Assembly: GCA_013201405.1 (NCBI GenBank)
Contig: JABMJC010000014.1
Span: 1 to 33,007 of the forward strand
Length of the DNA stretch: 33,007 bases
Source of the DNA: Desulfobulbaceae bacterium
Lineage (GTDB): Bacteria > Desulfobacterota > Desulfobulbia > Desulfobulbales > Desulfobulbaceae
Reading direction: 5' to 3'
Shown in pieces: positions 17,445-25,266 of the stretch. Position 1 is the first letter of the stretch. Each line of letters opens with the position of its first letter. A program made the translations under genes and the position numbers. The notes beneath the pieces were generated by a model. That model saw only the letters and a list, made by a program, of their open reading frames with translations, made no database searches and was not told where the DNA came from.

Positions 17445-18591
17445 TAAGACAGAGTATCAGCTTAAGCCCTGGTGCCCTTTTTGCGGCATGGATGTAGGGC
17501 GCCCCACCTTTGGGCAGGAGCGCAAGATGCGTGAGTTTCCCATGGGGCGTTGTGAATGCGGGGCAACCTATGTGGCCGAGGCCACCGGCCATAACGTAGG
17601 GGCCGCCATGGTGGAATGCCTGGTGAATGCCTGTGGTGGCAATTGGGATCTGGCCTGGGATCTGCTGCCGGAGGACGATTACCTCGTTGGCCAGATCGAC
17701 GATTATGATGAGGTGACCCACCAGGTGGTGCAGAAGCGCAACTTGGACGGCCGCGCTGTGCGCGGGGTGCTGTACTTTGTGCGTTTACACCGGGATATGG
17801 CTGAATTGGCCAGCCGCTACGAGAAAAAACACGGGCTGAGCACTGCTGGCCCTGCCAATGAGGTGGATGCAGGCAGCGCTCCATTTGCCGGTACGGTCCG
17901 TCGGCTCGATCCGAAACGGAAGCGACAAAAGGCAAATAAAAAAATCGTCCAAGACCTTGTTGGTGAGGGCAACGTTGAGGCCCTGATTGATCTATATTTG
18001 GATGATCGCAGAACCCTGCGTTTTCTGCAGCGTCTGCTCTACACTCCAGATCTGGCAGAGCGTTATCGAACGGCTTGGATCCTCGGCCGAGTGTGCGCAG
18101 AGGGCGCTCAACTTGAACCAGGGCCAGTGGCAGATCTCTTGCACAGGCTTTTTGAGGCTTGCGCTGACTCCGCCTCTTCCTCCTGGGGCATGGTAGAGGG
18201 GATTGGGGCCATCATTGCCAACCGGCCAGATATCTATGGTGCCTTCACCCGGCATCTTTTCGCGTACATGGGCGACCCGGGCACGCGTGAGGCAGTTTTG
18301 TGGGGAATGGGGGAAATCGCCGTATCCCGGCCGGATCTGATCCGCGCCCAGCCGTTTTATTCCCTTTTCCCGGTACTGACCCACGAAAAACCAGTATTGC
18401 GGGCACTTACTGTGCGCCTTCTGGGACGGATACAAGCCAAGGAGGCGGCGCTGCAGATCATGGGCCTAGGCCATGATTACACTGAAGTCGCCATATTCGA
18501 GCAGGGCGGGCTGCGCCACACGACAGTGGCAGAACTTGCCGATGAGGCCCTCCAACACATTCATCAGGAAGAAGAGTATGTCCACAGATAA
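17437..18591 (+). CDS. zinc-knuckle plus HEAT-like repeat protein, sulfate-reducer type, function unknown
   Basis: A 384-residue protein with no known activity. The N-terminus carries a putative metal site, CPFCG (Cys13, Cys16) and CECG (Cys39, Cys41). A conserved-looking stretch rich in acidic and aromatic residues follows (NWDLAWDLLPEDDYLVG). After a basic linker near residues 155-170, helical repeats of HEAT type occupy about 175-375. From memory, the C-terminal half (TLRFLQRLLYTPDLAERY) resembles the DVU0298 family annotated in sulfate reducers; this was not checked. The ATG at 17437 overlaps the upstream TPR gene stop. A TTG at 17431 would add two residues. Flanked by two TPR genes with overlaps on both sides. 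Confidence 0.85.
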   Translation: MSSKTEYQLKPWCPFCGMDVGRPTFGQERKMREFPMGRCECGATYVAEATGHNVGAAMVECLVNACGGNWDLAWDLLPEDDYLVGQIDDYDEVTHQVVQKRNLDGRAVRGVLYFVRLHRDMAELASRYEKKHGLSTAGPANEVDAGSAPFAGTVRRLDPKRKRQKANKKIVQDLVGEGNVEALIDLYLDDRRTLRFLQRLLYTPDLAERYRTAWILGRVCAEGAQLEPGPVADLLHRLFEACADSASSSWGMVEGIGAIIANRPDIYGAFTRHLFAYMGDPGTREAVLWGMGEIAVSRPDLIRAQPFYSLFPVLTHEKPVLRALTVRLLGRIQAKEAALQIMGLGHDYTEVAIFEQGGLRHTTVAELADEALQHIHQEEEYVHR

Positions 18592-19183
18592 TCTCCAACC
18601 ATTGAGCAGCTTGGGTCCCTTGCAGCAGCAGGGCGGCGATGCGGCAGCCGAGGATAATCCGGCTCGCCGCGACTACAAAGAAGCGCGCAGACTTTTTGAC
18701 AAGGGTGAATATGTGCAGGCCGCCATGGGCTTTCATAATGCCCTGCGCGGTTTTGAGGAACAGGGTGATCGTATCGGTGTGGCCAATGCCGCCGATCGGC
18801 TGGGCGATGCCTGTTTTGCACGCGAAGAGTATGCCATGGCCATGGCCAACTTCGAACGGTCACATGCCATCTGTGTTTTGGAAGAAGACAGTTTTTCCCA
18901 ACTCTCTCTCAACAAGAAGATGGTGCAGTGTTGCAGAAAGCTCGGCCAGTATAGCAAGGCTCTGTACCTGCTGGACGATATGCTGGAACACTATCAGCTC
19001 ACCCGTAACCCCAAGGGAGCGGTGGAAACACTGGAAACCCTGGCCGAGTTGTACGTGGAGCAGGGTGAAAAGGAGAAGGCTGCAGACGCCTACCGCTCGG
19101 CCGCAGGTATCCATACCCACTTTAAACATGCCCGCCGCGCCGAGGAGTTGGAACAGTTGGCAGCACAGTTGGAACAGGATTAG
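18578..19183 (+). CDS. TPR repeat protein
   Basis: A 201-residue protein. After a low-complexity, Gln/Ala-rich start (1-27) come roughly four to five TPR-like helix pairs (residues 31-198), for instance YKEARRLFDKGEYVQAAMGF and ETLAELYVEQGEKEKAADAY. It has the longer 40-residue spacing seen in TPR_12-type units. No secretion signal was found. The ATG at 18578 lies inside the end of the previous gene, preceded by GGAAGAAG. The frame is open upstream to 18473, but that part is a shadow of the HEAT-like gene. ribE begins three bases after the stop. Function unknown. Confidence 0.87.
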   Translation: MSTDNLQPLSSLGPLQQQGGDAAAEDNPARRDYKEARRLFDKGEYVQAAMGFHNALRGFEEQGDRIGVANAADRLGDACFAREEYAMAMANFERSHAICVLEEDSFSQLSLNKKMVQCCRKLGQYSKALYLLDDMLEHYQLTRNPKGAVETLETLAELYVEQGEKEKAADAYRSAAGIHTHFKHARRAEELEQLAAQLEQD

Positions 19184-19186
19184 TTG

Positions 19187-19837
19187 ATGTTTACCGGTAT
19201 TGTCCAAGGGGTGGGCACGGTGCTGGCGCGCCACACCACTGGCGGCGGAACAGTGTTAACTCTGGCGCCTAACTTTACCTTGGATGAGCCGCAGGAGGGC
19301 GAATCCATTGCCGTTGATGGGGTGTGTCTGACAGCACGTGCTATCAGCCCGGATCGGTTTTCCGCGGATGTATCCCCAGAAACCCTGCAGCGCAGCAGTT
19401 TGGGGCAACTGCGCACCGGTTCCCGGGTAAACCTGGAACGGGCCCTGCGCCTGGCCGACCGTCTGGGCGGCCATTTGGTTAGCGGCCATGTGGATTGCAT
19501 GGGCAGGGTGCTCAAGCGGCAGAATCTGGGTGATTTTACCCTGTTCACTTTCTCTATGGATGCGCGCTTGGGCCGCTATGTGGTGGAAAAAGGTTCAGTG
19601 GCCATTAGCGGTGTCAGCCTTACTGTGAACAGTTGCGCAGAGGCCTCATTTTCGGTGTCGATCATCCCCCATACCTTGAGGGAGACTACCTTGGGCCTTT
19701 TGGCCGTGGGCGATGCGGTGAATATCGAGGTGGATATCATTGGTAAATATGTGGAGAAACTGCTGGGCGGCCGTTTGTCCCAGCCAGCCGGACAGGTGCT
19801 TGATTCGGCTTTTCTTGCCCGGCACGGGTTTATGTAA
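19187..19837 (+). CDS. ribE: riboflavin synthase alpha chain
   Basis: Dismutates two molecules of 6,7-dimethyl-8-ribityllumazine into riboflavin. The 216-residue protein has two tandem lumazine-binding domains. The first begins MFTGIVQGVGTV and the second LVSGHVDCMGRVL near residue 97. Internal repeats of the type DGVCLTA and SGVSLTVN mark both halves. ATG at 19187 is preferred to the TTG one codon upstream because AGGA (19176-19179) is then seven bases away. The lumazine substrate is made by RibH, encoded two genes downstream. A ribD gene, often placed just before this one, is missing here. Confidence 0.96.
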   Translation: MFTGIVQGVGTVLARHTTGGGTVLTLAPNFTLDEPQEGESIAVDGVCLTARAISPDRFSADVSPETLQRSSLGQLRTGSRVNLERALRLADRLGGHLVSGHVDCMGRVLKRQNLGDFTLFTFSMDARLGRYVVEKGSVAISGVSLTVNSCAEASFSVSIIPHTLRETTLGLLAVGDAVNIEVDIIGKYVEKLLGGRLSQPAGQVLDSAFLARHGFM

Positions 19838-19895
19838 ACTACGTGAAAGGGACTTTTGTGCCCGTATGGAACGTACTTTGTCTTGAGGCGAAACT

Positions 19896-21137
19896 ATGGC
19901 GGTGAGCACTATAGAAGCAGTGGTGGAGGATATCAAAAATGGCAAGATGGTGATCCTGGTGGATGACGAAGACCGGGAGAATGAAGGCGATCTGTGCATG
20001 GCGGCCGAGATGGTTACGCCGGAGGCGATCAACTTCATGGCAAAGTACGGTCGTGGCCTCATCTGTTTGGCTTTAAGCCCAGACATCGTCCAACAGCTGG
20101 ATCTGCCCATGATGGTAACCAATAACCAGTCACCCTATGGCACTGGGTTTACTGTCAGTATCGAGGCCCGCACCGGGGTGAGCACAGGCATCTCGGCGGC
20201 GGACCGCGCCCGCACCATTGCCGCAGCAGTGCATCCTACGGCCAGCCCGCGTGATATTATTAGCCCAGGCCATATCTTTCCCCTGCGGGCCAAGGCGGGT
20301 GGTGTCTTGGTGCGCACTGGTCAAACCGAGGGCTCGGTGGATCTGGCCCGCATTGCGGGTTTACGTACTGCTGGTATTATCTGTGAGATCATGAAGGACG
20401 ACGGCACCATGGCGCGTATGCCGGATCTGGAGTTGTTCGCCCAGGAGCATGACCTTAAAATTGCGACCATTGCCGATCTGGTGGCCTACCGTTTGTGCAA
20501 GGATGTGCTGGTGCGCCGAGCGGCAGAGGCGCGTCTGCCCACCGACCTGGCCGGAGAATTTCGGGTCATCGCGTACCAGAATGATATTGATCAGTGCGAG
20601 CATGTGGCCCTGATCAAGGGTGAAATCAAGCCGGAGGAGCCGGTTATGGTGCGGGTGCATTCGGAATGTCTGACCGGAGACGTCTTTGGTTCAGCCCGCT
20701 GTGATTGTGGCTCGCAGTTGCACGCAGCCATGCAGATGGTGGCCCAGGAGGGGTGCGGCGTCATTGTGTATATGCGCCAGGAGGGCCGAGGTATCGGTCT
20801 GATCAACAAACTGAAGGCCTATGTCCTGCAGGATGATGGCTTGGACACGGTTGAGGCCAACACCCGGCTTGGTTTTAAGCCTGACCTGCGCGACTATGGC
20901 ATTGGTGCGCAAATCCTGCGTGATTTGGGGGTGCGCAAGATGCGACTTTTGACCAACAATCCCAAAAAAATTATTGGGCTTGAAGGCTATGGTCTTGAAG
21001 TGGTCAGTCGTTTGCCCATTGAAATCCCGGCTGATCAGGAGAGCAGACGTTATCTTTCCACCAAGCGGGATAAAATGGGGCATCTGCTCAAGTTTTGTGA
21101 TGAGCTGCCTTCGGGCTGTGCCATCAGCAAGTCTTGA
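19896..21137 (+). CDS. ribBA: fused 3,4-dihydroxy-2-butanone 4-phosphate synthase / GTP cyclohydrolase II
   Basis: Starts both branches of riboflavin synthesis. Residues 1-205 are the RibB domain, with DDEDRENEGDL and TGISAADRA. Residues 210-413 are the RibA domain, with the zinc cysteines Cys258, Cys269 and Cys271 (ECLTGDVFGSARCDCG), RQEGRGIGLINKLKAY and LLTNNPKKI. The RibB motif usually written GHTE reads GQTE here, so glutamine 143 stands where E. coli RibB has the functionally important His153; His126 is kept. GAGG (19885-19888) precedes the ATG. Length is normal for RibBA. Confidence 0.96.
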   Translation: MAVSTIEAVVEDIKNGKMVILVDDEDRENEGDLCMAAEMVTPEAINFMAKYGRGLICLALSPDIVQQLDLPMMVTNNQSPYGTGFTVSIEARTGVSTGISAADRARTIAAAVHPTASPRDIISPGHIFPLRAKAGGVLVRTGQTEGSVDLARIAGLRTAGIICEIMKDDGTMARMPDLELFAQEHDLKIATIADLVAYRLCKDVLVRRAAEARLPTDLAGEFRVIAYQNDIDQCEHVALIKGEIKPEEPVMVRVHSECLTGDVFGSARCDCGSQLHAAMQMVAQEGCGVIVYMRQEGRGIGLINKLKAYVLQDDGLDTVEANTRLGFKPDLRDYGIGAQILRDLGVRKMRLLTNNPKKIIGLEGYGLEVVSRLPIEIPADQESRRYLSTKRDKMGHLLKFCDELPSGCAISKS

Positions 21138-21219
21138 CAAAATCCCTGAACAAGAATCGTTCTGTGCGAGATCAGGGCGCAGGCGATATTATTATATTTC
21201 ATGACTGACGGAGAACAGG

Positions 21220-21705
21220 ATGGCGCACTATTTTGAAGGTTCCTTAAGGGGCGATGGCCGCACAATCGGGATCGTGGTGGCCCGGTTCAACTCTTTTATT
21301 GCAGAAAAGCTACTGGAAGGGGCGATCGATTCCCTGGTCCGTTCCGGAGTGCGCCCTGATGACATCACGGTCGCCCGTGTTCCCGGCGCCTTTGAAATTC
21401 CCCTGGTGGCGCAAAAAATGGCCAAAGCCGCCCAGTATGATGCGGTGCTCTGTTTGGGCGCGGTGATCCGGGGGGCCACCCCGCATTTTGACTACGTGGC
21501 CGGTGAGGTGGCCAAGGGAACAGCGCAGGTTATGCTGGACACCGGCGTGCCCATCCTTTTTGGAGTGCTCACCACCGACACCATTGAGCAAGCCATTGAG
21601 CGCGCCGGCACCAAGGCGGGAAACAAGGGGGCAGACGTGGCAGTGGCTGCCCTGGAAATGATCAACCTGCTGGATGAACTGGGGCAAATCCCAGCGAATA
21701 GCTGA
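21220..21705 (+). CDS. ribH: 6,7-dimethyl-8-ribityllumazine synthase
   Basis: Condenses the RibB product with the pyrimidine from the RibA/RibD branch to give the substrate of RibE; the family forms large hollow capsids or pentamers. The 161-residue protein shows [31 protein letters not shown] and [20 protein letters not shown] with the active-site histidine, and [23 protein letters not shown], all standard. GGAG (21210-21213) precedes the ATG. It sits 82 bases after ribBA and 45 bases before nusB, the usual ribBA-ribH-nusB order. Confidence 0.97.
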   Translation: MAHYFEGSLRGDGRTIGIVVARFNSFIAEKLLEGAIDSLVRSGVRPDDITVARVPGAFEIPLVAQKMAKAAQYDAVLCLGAVIRGATPHFDYVAGEVAKGTAQVMLDTGVPILFGVLTTDTIEQAIERAGTKAGNKGADVAVAALEMINLLDELGQIPANS

Positions 21706-21750
21706 ATGGCCAGGCATATTTTTCAGCTTACAGTGGTGCGGTGAGATAGC

Positions 21751-22176
21751 ATGGGGCTTCGGCGAAAATCCCGCGAGTTGGCTTTGCAGTTTCTCTTTAG
21801 CTTTGACATGCAGGGCAGGCTGGAAGTGTCCCCCGCTGAGCAGGAAATAGCCTTTGCTGAGTTTTGTCAGAGTTTTACAGCCAGCAATCCTGCCTTGCCC
21901 TATGCTCGTGCCCTGGTGGAGGGTGTCTGCCAAAGCTGCCGGGAATTGGACCAGAACATTGCCAGTCATTCCCATAATTGGCGAGTGGAACGCATGTCCG
22001 TGGTAGACAGAAATATCCTGCGCATCGCGGCCTACGAATTGAAATGGGCCAAGGACGCACCGGCGCAGGTGGTGATCAACGAGGCCCTGGAGATTGCCAA
22101 ACGCTACTCCATCGATGATTCTGTGCCTTTTATCAATGGCATCCTCGATGGCATGCACGGAGCGCAGCACCGCTGA
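21751..22176 (+). CDS. nusB: transcription antitermination factor NusB
   Basis: A 141-residue all-helical protein that joins NusE (S10) on boxA RNA and takes part in rRNA antitermination. The start RRKSRELALQFLFSFDMQ and the C-terminal ERMSVVDRNILRIAAYELKW and VVINEALEIAKRYS are the family signatures. It closes the ribBA-ribH-nusB string, an arrangement widely shared among bacteria. The next gene, ftsK, starts about 65 bases on. Confidence 0.96.
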   Translation: MGLRRKSRELALQFLFSFDMQGRLEVSPAEQEIAFAEFCQSFTASNPALPYARALVEGVCQSCRELDQNIASHSHNWRVERMSVVDRNILRIAAYELKWAKDAPAQVVINEALEIAKRYSIDDSVPFINGILDGMHGAQHR

Positions 22177-22240
22177 CGTATCTTATTTTTCCGCAAGACA
22201 AACACACTTTATTCTTCAGGCAACTGGTGTTTCACGCAGT

Positions 22241-24436
22241 ATGGATGCCGTTTCCATGAGCAGACCGCCACAATCCGGACGCAGGTACGAGGTGGCAGCC
22301 CTTCTTATGCTCTTTTTGACCCTGCTTCTTTTGCTCAGTTTGGTCAGTTACCTGGTGCCTTTTTTTGGCGCAGAACCCAGGCTGCAGCAGCCAGATGAAA
22401 ATTGGTGTGGAGCCTTGGGTTTTTATACCGCCCATTACCTTTTTTCTTTTTTAGGGCTGGTGGCTTTTTTCCCTTTGCTTTTACTGTCGCTGACTACCCT
22501 TCGGGTTATCCGCGGTCATGAGGGCGAGCGCCGTTTGCCGCACCTGGTTGCCGGCATGAGTGGCATTGCTTTGGCCTCCTCTGCCCTGTTCGGGGCTTTT
22601 CCCCAGCTGTTTTTACCAGCTGCCTACATTAAACCCGGTGGCTATCTGGGTGGACTTGTCTGGCCTTTTTTAAATACACTTATTGGCACGGCGGGTAGTG
22701 TGTTGGCCCTGTTCCTGCTGCTGCTTTTTTCCTTGATGGCAAGCATGCGTCTGTCCCTTGCCAACTTGCGTGTCAAGACAAAGCGAAAGCGGCGAGCATC
22801 TTTCCGCAGAGAACATCCCGACAGATCGGAACTCTCTGCAGAGACAGTCCGCTCTGGCGATGAGCACCAAGAACATGTAGACAGGGAAGAAGGCTTTGCC
22901 CTTGATAAAACCCTGGATGAGAACGACCTGGATGCAGGTGCATCGGGTGAGGAGGCATATCTTCCACCCCGGGCCGCTGCAGCTGAACGAGCGCGGCAAG
23001 AACAGGCAGTGCCGCCCCGTCGCAAGGGACGGTTCAAGTTGCCCCAGCTTGAGCTTTTGGATGAAAATAACCAGGCTGAAAACGCGCTTGATCGTGAGCA
23101 CTACTACAACGTAAGTGCCATTTTGGTGGAAAAACTGCAGGACTTCGGTGTGCAGGGTGAAGTGGCTGGTATCTCGCCCGGACCGGTGGTGACCACCTAT
23201 GAGTTTTCACCAGCGCCAGGGGTGAAGATCAGTCGGGTGGTTGCCTTGGCCGATGATCTGGCCATGGTGCTCAAGGTGGACAGGGTACGCATTGTTGGCT
23301 CCATACCCGGCAAGGTGGCCATAGGGATCGAAATTCCGAATCCAGTGCGTAGCACTGTGTTCCTGCGCGACATCCTCTTTTCCGAAGAGTACCAAGCAGC
23401 CCGTTCTCGGCTCAGCCTGGCCATGGGTTTTGATGTGATCGGTGCGCCGGTAGTGGCCAACCTGGCCCGCATGCCGCATCTGCTCATTGCCGGTGCAACC
23501 GGAGCGGGTAAGTCAGTGGCCATCAATGCCTTTATTGCCTCCATCCTGTTCAAGGCTACGCCGGATGAGGTACGGTTGTTGATGATCGATCCCAAACGCA
23601 TCGAGCTGTCGGTGTATGACGACATCCCGCATCTCCTGCATCCTGTGGTGGTGGAGGCCAAGATGGCCAGTCGTGCGCTTTTGTGGGCAGTGCGCGAGAT
23701 GGAACGCCGCTACCGGCTCCTGGAAGAACAGCGGGTGAAATCTTTTCTCTCCTACAACGAGGTGGCAGAGGAACCTTTGCCGTACATCGTCATCATTATC
23801 GATGAATTGGCTGACTTGATGATGGTGGCCTCGAAAGATGTGGAAACCTCCATCGCCCGCCTGGCACAAATGGCCCGCGCCGCTGGTATGCACATCATCC
23901 TGGCCACTCAGCGTCCCTCGGTGGATGTGCTCACTGGCCTGATCAAGGCGAATTTTCCCACCCGTATCTCCTTTAAGGTATCTTCCAAGGTTGATTCGCG
24001 TACCATTTTAGACGGCTCCGGTGCCGAACACCTGCTGGGCATGGGTGACATGCTCTTTCTCCCGCCTGGTGCGGCCAAGCTACGGCGTATCCATGGTGCG
24101 TATATCTCCGAACAGGAAACCGAACGCCTGGTCGAGTACTTGAAGAGTCAGGGCAGGGCAGAATACGATGCCAATGTCTTGCAGGAGATGGAAGAAGAAC
24201 CGGAAATGGCCGGTGCCGGGGATGAAGAATACGACGAGAAGTATGATGAGGCCGTGGCCGTCGTCACGGAAACAGGGGTGGCATCAATTTCCATGGTACA
24301 GCGGCGTTTACGGGTTGGTTATAATCGTGCCGCCCGCATGATCGAGTTGATGGAGCGCGAAGGCATTGTTGGCCCGGCAGATGGGTCCAGGCCCAGGGAG
24401 GTGCTGGTGCGCTCCTCTTACGGAGCGGATGAGTAG
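22241..24436 (+). CDS. ftsK: DNA translocase FtsK
   Basis: Septum-bound ATPase that pumps chromosomal DNA during division and acts with XerCD at dif. About 731 residues: an N-terminal membrane domain with four hydrophobic segments (residues ~15-175), a charged linker much shorter than in E. coli, and the motor. The motor has Walker A GATGAGKS (418-425) and a Walker B ending IIIDELADL (Asp521-Glu522). A C-terminal winged-helix gamma domain follows (QRRLRVGYNRAARMIELMEREGIVG), which reads KOPS-type DNA signals. Start is uncertain: ATG 22241 or 22256, neither with a strong ribosome-binding site. The frame is open further upstream but overlaps nusB. Confidence 0.95.
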   Translation: MDAVSMSRPPQSGRRYEVAALLMLFLTLLLLLSLVSYLVPFFGAEPRLQQPDENWCGALGFYTAHYLFSFLGLVAFFPLLLLSLTTLRVIRGHEGERRLPHLVAGMSGIALASSALFGAFPQLFLPAAYIKPGGYLGGLVWPFLNTLIGTAGSVLALFLLLLFSLMASMRLSLANLRVKTKRKRRASFRREHPDRSELSAETVRSGDEHQEHVDREEGFALDKTLDENDLDAGASGEEAYLPPRAAAAERARQEQAVPPRRKGRFKLPQLELLDENNQAENALDREHYYNVSAILVEKLQDFGVQGEVAGISPGPVVTTYEFSPAPGVKISRVVALADDLAMVLKVDRVRIVGSIPGKVAIGIEIPNPVRSTVFLRDILFSEEYQAARSRLSLAMGFDVIGAPVVANLARMPHLLIAGATGAGKSVAINAFIASILFKATPDEVRLLMIDPKRIELSVYDDIPHLLHPVVVEAKMASRALLWAVREMERRYRLLEEQRVKSFLSYNEVAEEPLPYIVIIIDELADLMMVASKDVETSIARLAQMARAAGMHIILATQRPSVDVLTGLIKANFPTRISFKVSSKVDSRTILDGSGAEHLLGMGDMLFLPPGAAKLRRIHGAYISEQETERLVEYLKSQGRAEYDANVLQEMEEEPEMAGAGDEEYDEKYDEAVAVVTETGVASISMVQRRLRVGYNRAARMIELMEREGIVGPADGSRPREVLVRSSYGADE

Positions 24437-24770
24437 ATTTTTAGCCGCTGCGGCCGGTTTCAATCTGGAGCGGTTTAGGGTTGTTGTGCAAGTATTGATT
24501 CTTTTGATTTTTCTTTTAAGTTTTCTTGTTCAGCCTTGTTTTGACGATTTTTCTTGACATATTTTGGCGGACAAATTAAACCTTCTGACTACAGGTGATG
24601 AGTGAGTATTCATTTTTTGCCTGTGGCCAATTGCCAAAAAATAGAAAATAGAAAGTATAATTTTAGGCGGCCGGGCCGCATAGTGGTCCAGGAAAACACT
24701 AGCGCCCGAAAGGGTAATGACGACCAGTTCGGGAGTCACCAACTGAAAAACCAAGTGAGGAGGTAGTTGA
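24437..24770 (+). promoter_or_regulatory. regulatory region and structured leader of aprBA
   Basis: No gene is seen in this 334-base gap. A perfect TATAAT (24656-24661) has TTGCCA (24631-24636) 19 bases upstream. A second, weaker start could use TTGACA (24554-24559). Downstream of TATAAT come three possible stems: GCGGCC/GGCCGC (24667-24679), TAGTG/CACTA (24681-24685 with 24697-24701) and CCCGAA/TTCGGG (24705-24710 with 24728-24733). They are followed by a very strong ribosome-binding site GAGGAGGT (24757-24764). This fits a highly expressed transcript with a stable 5' end. Regulator sites could not be recognised. Confidence 0.55.
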
Positions 24771-25199
24771 ATGCCAAGTTACGTAGATCCTTCAAAATGT
24801 GACGGTTGCAAGGGTGGTGACAAGACCGCCTGCATGTACATCTGTCCCAATGACCTGATGGTTCTGAATGTGAAGGAAATGTTGGCTTACAATCAGGAGC
24901 CGGATGCTTGCTGGGAATGCTACTCCTGTGTCAAGATCTGCCCGCAGGGTGCGATCTTTGTTCGCGCCTATGACGACTTTGTTCCCATGGGTGGGCAGGT
25001 TCACCCTATGCGTTCTTCCGATTCCATTATGTGGACAGTGAAGTTCAGAAACGGAAACATCAAACGCTTCAAATTCCCCATCCGCACTACCGCAGAAGGC
25101 GCTGCCAACGAGTATCCCGGAGAGCGGGGCGCGAGCCTGGATGATGAATGCCTTCTGCTTGAGAGCAACCTGCCCACTCCGAGCAAACTGGCGAAGTAA
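24771..25199 (+). CDS. aprB: adenylylsulfate (APS) reductase beta subunit
   Basis: The iron-sulfur subunit of dissimilatory APS reductase, which passes electrons to FAD in AprA in the cytoplasm. The 142-residue protein has two [4Fe-4S] motifs: Cys10, 13, 21, 25 (with the longer insert typical of AprB) and Cys47, 50, 53, 57. Its C-terminal tail, which wraps around the alpha subunit in known structures, is present (residues ~105-142). The upstream ribosome-binding site GAGGAGGT is the best in the window. aprA follows after 67 bases. The sat gene is not next to it. Confidence 0.98.
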   Translation: MPSYVDPSKCDGCKGGDKTACMYICPNDLMVLNVKEMLAYNQEPDACWECYSCVKICPQGAIFVRAYDDFVPMGGQVHPMRSSDSIMWTVKFRNGNIKRFKFPIRTTAEGAANEYPGERGASLDDECLLLESNLPTPSKLAK

Positions 25200-25266
25200 G
25201 TTTTGTTCGAACGGTTGAATCTATCAGGGTTTTTTCATCTACTGAATGTAAAAAGGAGAAAATACT

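Noticed and set aside
21134-21162. TTGACA overlapping the ribBA stop as a promoter of ribH
   Set aside because: The -35 is perfect, but no acceptable -10 lies 16-18 bases away.
24437-24770. Rex or HcpR operator upstream of aprBA
   Set aside because: I looked for a TTGTG-CACAA type dyad and saw no convincing one here or before qmoA.
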